DNA of 64,000 bases from an uncultured Candidatus Altimarinota bacterium. GTDB taxonomy: Bacteria; Patescibacteriota; Gracilibacteria; BD1-5; UBA6164. The stretch lies in the NCBI GenBank assembly GCA_938015455.1, contig CALLPL010000018.1, positions 32,145 through 96,144 on the forward strand, read 5' to 3'. Under the pieces are notes generated by a model. The model searched no databases, was not told where the DNA came from, and worked only from the letters and a program-made list of their open reading frames with translations. Below, in pieces: positions 41,410 to 52,600 of the stretch. The position numbers were made by a program, and so were the translations under genes. How positions within the stretch are numbered: the stretch's first letter is position 1; the number at the start of each line of letters is the position of its first letter.

Positions 41410-42483
41410 ATGTCTTATTACAACGTGCTTGGCTACAAGGAAAATCCCATAATAGAGGCATATTCAGATAAGTACTTTCAAAAACTCTTAGATATTCTCT
41501 TTAGTATAGATAAAGATATATTAGGGGATATTTTTTGAGAAATGGATCGGGATAAGCAGATGAGCTTTTTACTCCATCCAGATATTTCATCTCTCGTGCA
41601 AGATATTGAGTCCCAAAAATCACAAAAAATTTTTATCAATGAGTTGGATACTTTTTGTAAATGAGACCAGGCCAGTTTGACTATGAATCATTGAAACACG
41701 ATACCGTGAACAAACATAAGGCTCACCATGAGTGATAATAATCCTCAAAATATGCTAATATGACATCCCGATCATGATGACTCTGGGATGCTCTGATGGG
41801 GAGAAAAATCTGAAGAGGAATGGCTCCAGGTTTTTTCAAATGCTTTTGAAGTACTCAAAAAAACTAACGAAGATTTTTTTCATGAACTTAATAGTATTAT
41901 AAAAAAGATTGTTCCTATGAAAACGTCAATGGGAGTTCATAACTCTTGTTCCTATAAGGAATGTATAGGAACACTATATTTATGATATACGATAGATGCA
42001 GTTAGGCCAGAGCTTGGTATTCTTGAAGCACTTATACATGAGTCGAGCCATAATAAGCTTAATCTTATTATGCAATCGGAGAGACTGCATGTAAATGATT
42101 ATAAACTTCAATACTACTCTCCTTATAGGCCAGATGCTCGGCATGTTCATTGAGTACTTTTATGAGTCCATGCTATTGTTCCGACGGTTTATGTTATGCT
42201 TCTTGCAGTAGAAAAATGAAGTATTACAGATACTCTGTGGTATGAGAAAATTTTAGTATACCATATGAAAAACAAACTAGCTTATCAGGTGTTGAAAAAG
42301 TATGCGAAATTTACAAAAATAGGACGTGATATATTTCGTGATTTGGCTCAAGTGATAGTCTTGACCGATAAGAAAATATTAGAAATATGACTTCAGGACA
42401 AAGTGAACATAAAAAATATACAAGGGAGTGTAAAAACTCATTTACAACAGGTAAGAATAAATTATCCAAGTGTTTTAGTGTAA
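41410..42483 (+). CDS. HExxH protein, alpha-ketoglutarate-HExxH peptide hydroxylase-like
   Basis: 357 aa. ILEALIHESSHNKLNLIMQ gives HESSH at residues 210-214, and YYSPYRPDARHVHGVLLGVH with a further His follows. This two-part pattern is that of the HEXXH family first seen beside radical SAM RiPP enzymes and later shown to include iron- and alpha-ketoglutarate-dependent peptide beta-hydroxylases. It would hydroxylate a precursor residue, perhaps giving the oxygen for carbamoylation. It sits downstream of the radical SAM run, with the opposite-strand peptidase gene between. The call is by motif and context. Confidence 0.65.
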
Positions 42484-42544
42484 TATTTGTAATATATGCA
42501 GTTATATGATGTAATAAGAGGGTTTATAATATTCTCGTATATCT

Positions 42545-45500
42545 ATGAAAACTGCCATCATCATAACTTTATTTGTAAATCTTGTATTTTTAACACAAGT
42601 TACTCATGCTAATTGGTATGGTAATCATGCTATATCATTTAATTCATGAGGTTCTACATGACTCCCTACATACTCATGATGATGACCAAATAGAGGAACG
42701 AGGTGCGACACAGATGGAGATGGAGTAGGATGAGGCCATCCAACCCTTTGACATAGGGCAGTAGCTAATAATAATAGCTCTTCGACTCTTAATCCTGAAA
42801 CAGATGCAGAATTTCCAATTGCTCAAAGTGGATCTATGAGGTGTTTGTATTGGGACGCAAGCGCTCCACAAAATATATCAGTGAGTAATATTTCAGGATG
42901 GACGAATGATAGTTCAGTAACTATTACGACGACTTCTAATGATAGGTGATGAAGTACGCTGAAAAGAATACTCCTTCAAGAGTCTACAAATAATGGAGCA
43001 TGGCATACTGCAAGAGATTGGAATAATTTGAGTGTTCCAAATAATATAGCGCTCACAAGGACATGGGATAGATCATTAGTAAATGGTAATAGTTATCGTT
43101 ACAGGACGATTGCATACGATTATGCTAACAATTCTACAACTGTTTCAGGAGCTTCTGAATTTAGGTTTGATTCTATTCTTCCTACAGGGACTCCTGTTTA
43201 TAGGAATGCTGACAGTAGTCCTTATCTTGTAGGTTCTTGGACAAATCAGAGTGTAGAAGTAGGTGTTACTTGCTGAGATAGTTTGAGCGGTTGTGATATG
43301 GTGAACCGTCCAGGATGGTCGATTTTGGGCTCAACATATTCACGAACGTACTCCTCAAATAATATTGGTATAAACTGAAATCTTCAAATCGCGGACATAG
43401 TATGAAATGTAGCAGATATTCCTTATTGAGCAATAAGAATCGATAAAACTACTCCATTACCACCTGTTCTCACCGCAAATGATAGATGAGATGATGAGTG
43501 GAGTAATGACAGGAATACAAACATCACAGCATTGAAGGATGTTGTCTGACAAGTGAGTCCAAGAACTAACTATTATTGTTTAGATAGTTCAAGTCCGTAT
43601 AACTGTATACCAAGCTCTACCACAAGGCCTGCAACAAATAATCTCCCAGACGGAGTTCATCACTTTAGAGCAAGAACATGTACAGAAGCAGGAAACTGTT
43701 CGACTACAGCGATATTTGTTTTAAAAATAGATACCGTAGTCCCTTCTCTTTTAAGTGATATCCAAAATAATAATCCAAGTAACATGCTGGCTATTGATAA
43801 CTATACTTATAATTTTAATGTTGTAGAAAATGGAGGATCACCAATCGTAAGAGTAGACTATCGTTATGAGGATGCCAACAGCACAGCTCTTTCAGGTGTT
43901 ATAGTTGATACTGCTGCACCATGGGGACAAAGTTGGGACATTCGAAGAGTTGATAATCAGCGTTGAGCTAATGGGGGAAGACAGTATACCTTTCGTGTAA
44001 CTCGTATTTGTGATGAGGCTGGAAACTGTGCAAGTGGAAATCGCAACTACAACCATAATGTTTTCTCAAACACTCTTAATATCACAGCTTCTAAAATATC
44101 TGACGAGCTGAGTTCATGAATTCTCGCAGATGGACAGAGAAAAGATATTGATATAAATCTTCAGGATCAGTATGGAAATGCAATAATTAGAGCGAGTGGA
44201 ATTGGAAGAACTATTGATTTCAATTTGAACATCAATAATGATCTCCGTTTAGATCAGTACGGAAACACTTGAATTGATAGCGCATTGTTTATTACGAGCA
44301 CTTCAAATGCTATTCCTATATGACCTTGAGTTGATATTACTCAAATCAATAAGTTCTCGAGTACATGAGACTATGAGTTTCCATTCTATATATTTGCTCC
44401 TAGTATAGATGGCGAACCTTTGGTTCCGTGAAGTGCTAATATAAATTCTATCTCTTATAATATAAATAGAACAGTAGCTATATCTGCTTGAGATAACCCA
44501 ACAAACGTAGGTGTCTCAGGTACAAATATACTCATTAGAGCGCAAGCACTTTACACTGGAATATTTTCATGAGACGCTGCGAATCAATGATTTATTGAAT
44601 GACAAAACCAAAGTGAGAATTTAGTCATCACCGATAGATCTTGATTGATCTCTGTTACGTCACCTTCACTGAGATCTGAATTTTGAGATACGGTATTGTG
44701 AGTTAATGATGAGAATCTCCGTTATAATTATTTTTGGAATGGTAATCCTATAGTAGAATGAACTCAGGCAAGTTGGTCTAGTACAAGTGAGATCTCTACA
44801 TCTCTATGAAATCAAAGTTTTAACTCGCTTATATCACAAGAGCTTGTAGTAGATAGAGAAACACTTTCTTACCTTGCAAGTATAATAAAGTACTCAATAG
44901 GCTGAAAAACGGTGGTATATCCTAGTGGAATAATATGAAAGGATACATATCATGGAGCATCCCAATCGAATAACTCTTACCAATCATGATTAAAAGTAAT
45001 AGGGGTTGTAAACTCTTTAGATAATGAGCAAGTTGTCACTGATCAATTTCAAGATGATATCCGTATAATTGGGAATCTATCTAAGGCTAGTATTCGAAAG
45101 GATATTGAGAAGAAAGCATATGAGGTAATTAGGTATGTCGATCCAAAGACAGTTGGATTAACAACTATATCATCTATGGATATATGAGGGGCTAAGTGGT
45201 CAGCTAGTAAGTTTGATGTATGAAATAATACATCCGCAGGAACTGCTCTATACGGAGATACTGTATTGTATTTTAAGGCTCCTGCAGGAGGAATAGTTAC
45301 TATTCAGAATACGGGAAATATAGAAGGAATAAAAACAATAATAGTTGAGGATGGAGATGTATTCATTGATGAAAACATTCGTAATACCGACAATGATGGA
45401 ATACTTTGAATTATTGCGCTCAATGGGAACATTCTTATAGATACAGATGTGACGGATATACATGCTATAATCTATACAAACCGTTCTATACTGAGTAGTT

Positions 45501-45847
45501 CAAATGGGACTGATATTCTCGATGGTACTACTGATGCATCTGTTCTCGCGAATCAACTATATATTTATGGATCAGTCTTTAGTGAAAATACTATTGGGTG
45601 ATCAAAAAAGACACCATTACAATGTCCTTTCTACCTTGAAAGCATTGCATGTTCTAACCAACATCTTGCTCAGTCCTATGACTTAAACTATTTACGTAGG
45701 TTTTATGTTTATGATAGTGACAATGATGGAGTAGCTGACACAACATCTGGATCTCGTTCGAGCAGCTTAGCAAGCCCTCAAGACTATCCTATGATTATAG
45801 AGTATAATCCTCAGGTCCAGGTTACTCCTCCTGCATTTTTTAACTAA
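42545..45847 (+). CDS. Large secreted surface protein (1100 aa)
   Basis: N-terminal signal peptide (MKTAIIITLFVNLVFLTQVT). The mature part is a chain of beta-rich Ig-like or bacterial-adhesin modules with repeated DNAGN/EAGN-like phrases (YDYANNST, CTEAGNCSTT, CDEAGNCASG). Near residue 900 is a long SSMDIGG...VLYFKAPAGG region, and near 1070 a calcium-type SDNDGVAD motif. The C-terminus (PMIIEYNPQVQVTPP) resembles a tail seen on other CPR surface proteins. It has very many UGA codons. Probably an adhesin or S-layer-associated protein. 1.8 kb separates it from the pilus-type proteins on its right. Confidence 0.7.
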
Positions 45848-47235
45848 AAGAATTTAATCTTATCAGCATTTGGATGTTCTTTAAGTTTTTCAAGTGTCTT
45901 TGCTTCTATCTGACGAATTCTTTCACGGGTTACTCAAAACTCTTTTCCAACTTCTTCGAGGGTATGCACGTCACCTCATTCGAGTCCAAAACGCATTTTG
46001 ATTATTTTCCTCTCACGTGGAGTGAGAAAATCAAGCATCTCATTAAGATTTTCTTTGAGGAGATTCATATTTGTCTGCTCATCAGGAGCAAGAGTTTTAT
46101 CGTCTTCAATAAAATCTCATAGAGATGTATCTTCCTCTGAGCCTACTGGAGCATCTAGAGAGAGAATATCTTGAGATATACGCATGATTTGACGAACTTT
46201 TTTGATATCCATATCAAGCTCAGTAGCAAGCTCCTCCATAAGTGGCTCTCTAGTGAGCTCTTGCGTGAGACGTCTATAAGTGTGTGTAAACTTGTTAATA
46301 GTCTCGATCATATGAACGGGAACACGGATTGTTCGAGCTTGATCAGCAATAGCTCTGGTTACTCATTGGCGTATCCACCATGTCGCATAAGTTGAAAACT
46401 TGAACCCTTTAGTTGCATCAAACTTATCAACAGCACGGAAGAGCCCAACGTTTCATTCTTGGATCAGGTCGAGCAGACCAAGACCCCGACCCATATATTT
46501 TTTAGCGATTGACACAACAAGACGTAGATTTGCAGCTGCGAGAGCTTTGCGAGCTTCTTGATCACCAGCTTTAATTCTTTTTCCAAGTGAAATTTCCTCA
46601 TCAGCAGTGAGGAGCGCAACACGACCAATTTCATTGAGATACATTCTAATAGAATCATCAGAGATTTCAGAGAGAGAAATAGCTCATTGATGTTCGGGTT
46701 TTATTTTTTTCTTTGATTCAAACAGCTCTGCTTTATCGAGACTATCAACAACTTCGATACCCAGAGTCATAAATCTAGAGTATATTTCATCTAGAAGATC
46801 TACATTTTCCTCAGCGTTTGGAATTGCATTCATGAGTTCATCCTGTGTGATCCGCCCATCTACTTTTCATTTTTTCATGAGTTCTTGAACCTCCTCTGGC
46901 ATATCTTCGAGGGCTTCTTCAGGGACTTCGTTATCAATGAATTTTTGCATTCCTTTGCCGATTCTTCGTTTGTCTTTGTCTCGCTCTATAGGCATTCTTT
47001 TTAGTCCTTTTTCTTTTTTAAGGGCTCCTATTTCCTCGAGCGCTTCAACGGCAACATCATCTCCTGCCCCAGATTCTATCTCTGCTGCTGCTTGTTCTGC
47101 CTCTTGTTGCTGTAATTCTTCATCCTGTTTATTCAGGTTTTTCATAGCTTCTCCTAGAGTATCTAGGTCTATCTCTTGGATCTTTGATTGTACTTCGTCG
47201 TCCTTTTGTTTTGCTGTTTTTTTAGTATCTGCCAT
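45844..47235 (-). CDS. rpoD: Primary sigma factor RpoD (SigA)
   Basis: 463 aa. A long acidic N-terminal region, then the conserved regions: [49 protein letters not shown], region 2.4 [20 protein letters not shown], and region 4 [19 protein letters not shown] HTH ending [13 protein letters not shown]. This is the housekeeping sigma factor. It follows dnaG on the same strand, the common MMS-operon order in bacteria. It overlaps the stop of the large secreted protein by 4 bp. Confidence 0.96.
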
Positions 47236-47346
47236 TTGTAGTAGTGAAAATATATATTACAGAAAAATGCTTCTAGAAAGTACTAGAAGTAGAAAAAATG
47301 GGGGGATATACGTAATTTTTGTATATAGATATTATATTTTTTTGTT

Positions 47347-47372
47347 AAAAGAGCCATATCTTTGCTCTTTTT
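47347..47372. terminator. Hairpin between dnaG and rpoD
   Basis: AAAAGAGC, a 9-nt loop, GCTCTTTT and further T residues on the plus strand. It lies between the dnaG terminator and rpoD. It may be a second terminator or an rpoD leader structure. Confidence 0.4.
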
Positions 47373-47385
47373 CGAGAAAAATTAT

Positions 47386-47415
47386 AAAAAAATTGCTTTT
47401 AAAAGCAATTTTTAT
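47386..47415 (-). terminator. Intrinsic terminator at the end of dnaG
   Basis: An AAAAATTGCTTT / AAAGCAATTTTT stem overlaps the dnaG stop codon and is followed by a T-run on the minus strand. rpoD would then need its own promoter in 47236-47385. Confidence 0.7.
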
Positions 47416-49091
47416 TTTATATTATGTTTTTTTGCTATAGCAACAATTTCGGAATATTTTGTGAAGGCTGAGTCGTCTCAGTCTTTTATCTCTTTTTTAT
47501 ACTGAGTTGTAAGTATCTTATAGAGATTTTTATTGAGTGTATATATGAGCTTTTCTAGCGATGAGATATAATCATCTCTTGAGAGTTCTTTGCTAGTGAT
47601 TTGAAATGCAAGAGCTTTATAACGTTCTTTTGTAGATAGATCGAGCTTATTTTGAAATGCGTTAAATTCTTGGAGTGCTTTTCCTAGAGGAGATCATTCA
47701 GGAAGATCAAATACAAGTCCATCTTGAATCATGGAAATACTGTCATTATTTTCAAATATATGAGCAATAGCTAGGTCCTGAGAAGATATTACGGTATCCT
47801 CTACATCACTTTCTTTTTCATCATAGTTTTTTGGAGCTTTTGAGGCCTTTGTTTTACGAAACATTTCATAGATAACATTCACGGGAGTATCACTGACTTT
47901 TGAAAGCTCCTTAAGATACATATCTTGTTCGATGCTATCACTGTAACTTTTAATCATTTCAAGTATTTCAGTGATAAACTTCTTTTTTTCATCCAAGCTG
48001 GAGAGGTTGTAGTTATTTTTAGTTATGAGGTAGGCTATAGGAGATACAGCATCATCTATAAGCATTTGAAAGTCTTTTCACTTCTCAAGATATTCATCAG
48101 GATCTTTAGCTCAGCTGAGAATGATGATTTTTACCTCGAGTCATTTATTTTTAAGTATTTCCAGAGAAGACCTCGTTGCCTGATCTCAAGCTTTATCATT
48201 ATCAAAACAGAGATATATTTTATGGGTAAGACGCTTGAGGATAGTAATATGTTTTTCTGTGAGAGCTGTTCCAGAAACAGCAACCGTCTGAAAAAAACCT
48301 GCTCTATGCAAGGCTATTGTATCCATGTATCATTCAGTGATTATGATATGATCTACTTTTGTGATCGTTGATCTTGCATCATAGAGCCCATAAAGAATAG
48401 AGGATTTATCATAAATATCGCTCGCAGGAGAGTTGAGGTATTTTGGCTCTCACTGACCAACGATCCGTCCCGCGAAAGCCACAAAATCACCTCGAAGATT
48501 CTGGATAGGAAATATAACCCTCCCGATAAACTTATCTTTCTTTGTTCGCATATCGAGAAATATAGCTGATTTTGAGATAAGATCATCGTCGTAGCCTTTT
48601 TCTTTGAGTGTATTATAGAGACTGATTCCGCTATCAGAGTAGCCAAAGTGAAATTTTGAAATATCTTCTGCTCATAAGCCACGATCCATGAGGTATTTTT
48701 TGATCTCAGGATTTCTTTCAAGAGCTCATTTGTAATACGTTGCAGCATCTTTATAAAGCGAGTAGAGATTTTTTTTGATTTGAATTTTTTCTTTATCTTC
48801 GGTGAAACCTTCTATCTCGCGACCAGTAATGCTCCCAAGTATATTAATGGCTTCGCGAAACTCAGAATTTTCCATATCCATGATAAATTTTACGGGTCAT
48901 CCTCACTTATGGCACCCGAAACAATAGCCAATTTGCTTTGCAGGAGATACTACAAAGCTTGGAGTTTTCTCGCTATGACCAGGAAAAGGGCAATGAGCTT
49001 TATAATTTGCTCATGTTTTTTTGAGCTTTGTATACCTTCATACAAGCTCAACTATGTCTATACTATTTTCCAGATCTTCGACAAATCCCAC
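47412..49091 (-). CDS. dnaG: DNA primase DnaG
   Basis: 559 aa. N-terminal CHC2 zinc ribbon: [20 protein letters not shown] then CFGCHKGG. The TOPRIM core has [20 protein letters not shown] and [20 protein letters not shown] with the acidic residues in place, and [19 protein letters not shown] before it. DnaG makes the RNA primers for replication. The start is taken as GTG 49091, giving the family-typical lead into [19 protein letters not shown]; no ATG is available. The C-terminal DnaB-binding region is diverged. UGA-Gly codons fall at conserved zinc-ribbon and TOPRIM glycines. Confidence 0.93.
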
Positions 49092-49210
49092 TGACTGAAT
49101 AATTTAAAAATAATGAGTTCTATATTAGCAAAAAATAGAGATAAGTAAATGGAGAAAATTTTGTTAAAACAGTATATCTGAGTATATTTCGTATATAATA
49201 AATGTAATTT

Positions 49211-49561
49211 ATGAAGAAAACAGGAGATATCTGAGAAATAGTAGCAATAGAGTATTTACAAAAACATGAGTATCATATTCGTGATACAAACTTTAAGTTT
49301 GGGAGGTTCGGAGAGATAGATCTTATTGCAGAGAGGGATGGAAGAGTATTTTTTATCGAAGTGAAGTATCGTTCTCATTTGTGATATGGCCACCCAGAGG
49401 AGGCCATTATTCCGAGAAAACTTCATAAGTGCCTTAAGACAATGCAATATTATTGTAAAAAGAATAATATTGATCTTGAAAACATTCAATTTGATGTGTT
49501 AGCAATAGTGAAACAACAAACATCTCACAGAATAAGTCACTATAGAAACATAGAACTATAG
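49211..49561 (+). CDS. yraN: YraN family (UPF0102) endonuclease-like protein
   Basis: 116 aa. GDIGEIVAIEYLQKHEYHIR, FGRFGEIDLIAERDGRVFF and IEVKYRSHLGYG show the restriction-endonuclease-like core (E, D, ExK) of UPF0102. Members are ubiquitous; the function is uncertain, with links to recombination and repair. A single UGA (the first Gly) must be read. A TATAAT-like element lies about 15-20 nt upstream. Confidence 0.88.
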
Positions 49562-49674
49562 TTGGAATGAGTTTTTTTTAATGCACAAGGGATTTTTGAG
49601 TTTGAGACTTTGAGACTCTTTGCTTTTATGGTATATTAAAGCCAATAATAGTATATTTATATAGATTCAGCTTT

Positions 49675-52600
49675 ATGAGGTTTTCAAATATTAGAAATAG
49701 AGCATTTACAATACCAGAGTTACTTGTTGGAATCACGATCTTAACGGTACTCTCAACAATTGCTTTTATTTCCTTTAGTGGATACAACTCTCAGGCACGC
49801 GATGCTGTAAGATCTTCTGATATCAAGAGTATAACCACTATACTTAATTTAAACAAGGTTTCAAACGCAAGATTTCCGGAACCAACGAACCCGGTAGATA
49901 TAACGTATTCCGGCGCAACTGTCTGGACACAATGAGAATTTTGAGAGGATACTATTCGCCAAACAGGAAAAATATTTTGAGATTTAGAAGATCCTCTATA
50001 TTGAAATCATTATACTTACTCAGTAACCAATAATAAGAAAGAATATCAACTTTGAGTGTATTATGAAAATTATTCAAATGAAGCAGAACTCTCTTCTCTT
50101 AGTATAGAAAATCCGTTTCAAATTAATAATGCCTACGCATCTGACCCATTTAGCCCTCTTGAGCTTAATCCAATAATATGGTTAGACGGGGAGGACGTCG
50201 ATGGTGATGGAGACACAAATGATAATCCATCAAATGGAGGGACTATTAGTGCATGGAAAAATAAATCAAGCGCATGAGCTACGAACGATCCAGTACTATC
50301 ATGAGGAAGTTTTCAATATTCTACTACGTGACTTGATGGGGCTTACCCATGAGTATACGTTGATGATGACACATGACTTTTATTGAAGAATTCAGATATC
50401 ACGCAATGAGATATATTTTATGTTGTACAGAACAATGACCCCTTTGGTTCGAATACTGATAATAATGGGAGAGCCCTTCAATCAGCAGATGATAATATGC
50501 TGATAGGTTATTGGGGAAAATATAGATACTCTCTTTATATAGATTGATCTCCAAGCCACTACCAATCATCACCAGCAACAAAGAACGGGAGAACAAGTTA
50601 CGCATTTATATATGGCTTTCATACAGATGATACAAACTATGAGTTTCGAGATGCAGGAGAACTGATATCTAATGGAGCAGCAAACTCGATTACGTGAAAT
50701 GAATGGGCCTTTAATAAAGCATGACATAGCAATCAAAAAGCAGAGTTTGTCGTATCAGAAATATTGATATTTAATAGTAAGCTCTCTACAGGTAATAGAG
50801 AAAAGGTAGAGTGATATCTTGCTCATAAATGGGGTCAAGAAGCTTGGCTTCCTTCGGGGCACACGTATAAGAACGATCCTCCAGAATGATCAGGGCCACC
50901 ACCTACTCCAGATACGATCCCAGATGCGTTTACTCTGAGTGATGTAACAGACGCTGATATATCAACCATCTATACTTCAAACTCAATAACTGTTTCGGGA
51001 ATTAATCAAGCAGCTCCTATTAGTGTAAGCTCTGGAGAATATAGTAAAAATGGATGATCTTTTACGACTACATCATGAACAGTAAGCTCTGGAGATATGA
51101 TTTCTGTGAGACAAACTTCTTCAAGCTCAAATTCAACGGCAACAACAACAATTCTTAATATTGGCTGAGTAACAGAGGATTATATAGTAACAACCTTTGT
51201 ACTTGATGATACTCCAGACGCATTTAGTTTTAGTAGTATATCAGATGCTGATGTATCTACGAGTTATTCGTCAAATTCTACCACTGTTTCCGGTCTTAAT
51301 ACATCTGTATGAGTAAGCGTGAGCTGAGGAGATGCAGAATACAGTATTGCTGCTGGTCCTCCAGGAGATGTTACATGAGTAGGCTCAGCATCAGCATCTT
51401 CCACGTATTCTCCTAATGATCCTGATGAAGCTTTTGATAATAATACAAATAGTACATGATGGGGAAATAATGGGAGTATCCCAGCCTGGCTCAAATATGA
51501 TTTTGGCTCCTGAAATGATAAAAAAATACAGGAATATACTTTTTATAGAGACTCATCTCAAGCTGGGGATTGGTGAAATGATAAATGGTCGCCAAAAAAC
51601 TGGACCTTTGAATGATCAAGTGATAACTCGAGTTGGGATGTTCTTGATACAAGAACAAATCAACTTATATCGAATGATGCAACAAAAAAGAGTTATAGTT
51701 TTTCGAATTCTGGTTACTACAGGTACTACCGCATAAATATCAGCGCTGCATATAACTCAAGCTCTTGGGTAAACATTACAGAAGTTGAAATGATAGACGA
51801 AGGATTATGAGTGTTTACCTCAGCACCAGGAACTGTAGAGAATGGAGATATTATTTCTTTGCGTATGACTTCATCTGCTACAGCAGGAACTATAGAAACC
51901 GGAACTCTGACGGTTTGAACGACTTCCGAAGACTTTAGTATTACGACGTCAGGACCTGATACAGTTCCAGATAATTTCTCTTTTACCGATATCAATAATG
52001 CGACACTTTCAACGCTGTACACATCTAATTCGATTACTGTAGCAGGTATTAATGCTGCTGCTACTATATCCATCAGTGGAGGCTGAGAATATAAAATTAA
52101 TACATGATCATATACGTGAGCAACTCTCACCGTTAATAGTGGAGATGTTATAACGCTTAGACAAACTTCAGCTGCGTCTAACTCTCAAACAGTATCTTCA
52201 ACCCTAGATATTTGATGAGTATCAGCTGTATATAATGTAACTACTCCAGCCCCTCCTCCTGATACAAGCCCAGATGCTTTTTCATTTTCAGATGTAACAT
52301 GAGCAAGTTTTAATACCGACTATACATCAAACAATATCACTGTTTCAGGTATTAATACAGGGACAGGTATTGTAATAACAGGATGAGAATATGATATAAA
52401 TGGGAGTAAGTCTTATACTTCTTCAGCTTGAACTATAAATAACGGAGATGTAATATCTGTAAAAGTGACGTCTTCTCCCTCTGGATCAACACCTGTAAAC
52501 GCTACTCTTACAATATGAGATATATCAGATACATATACGGTGACAACGCAAGTTGCTGATAGTAGTCCAGATGCCTTTACTATATCAGATGTAACAGGAG

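Noticed and set aside
46937..47440. 167-codon ORF opposite the rpoD start
   Set aside because: Ser-rich translation that is the reverse reading of the acidic RpoD N-terminus; no independent support.
51726..52130. 134-codon minus-strand ORF within the giant adhesin
   Set aside because: Shadow of repetitive Ser/Thr coding on the other strand.
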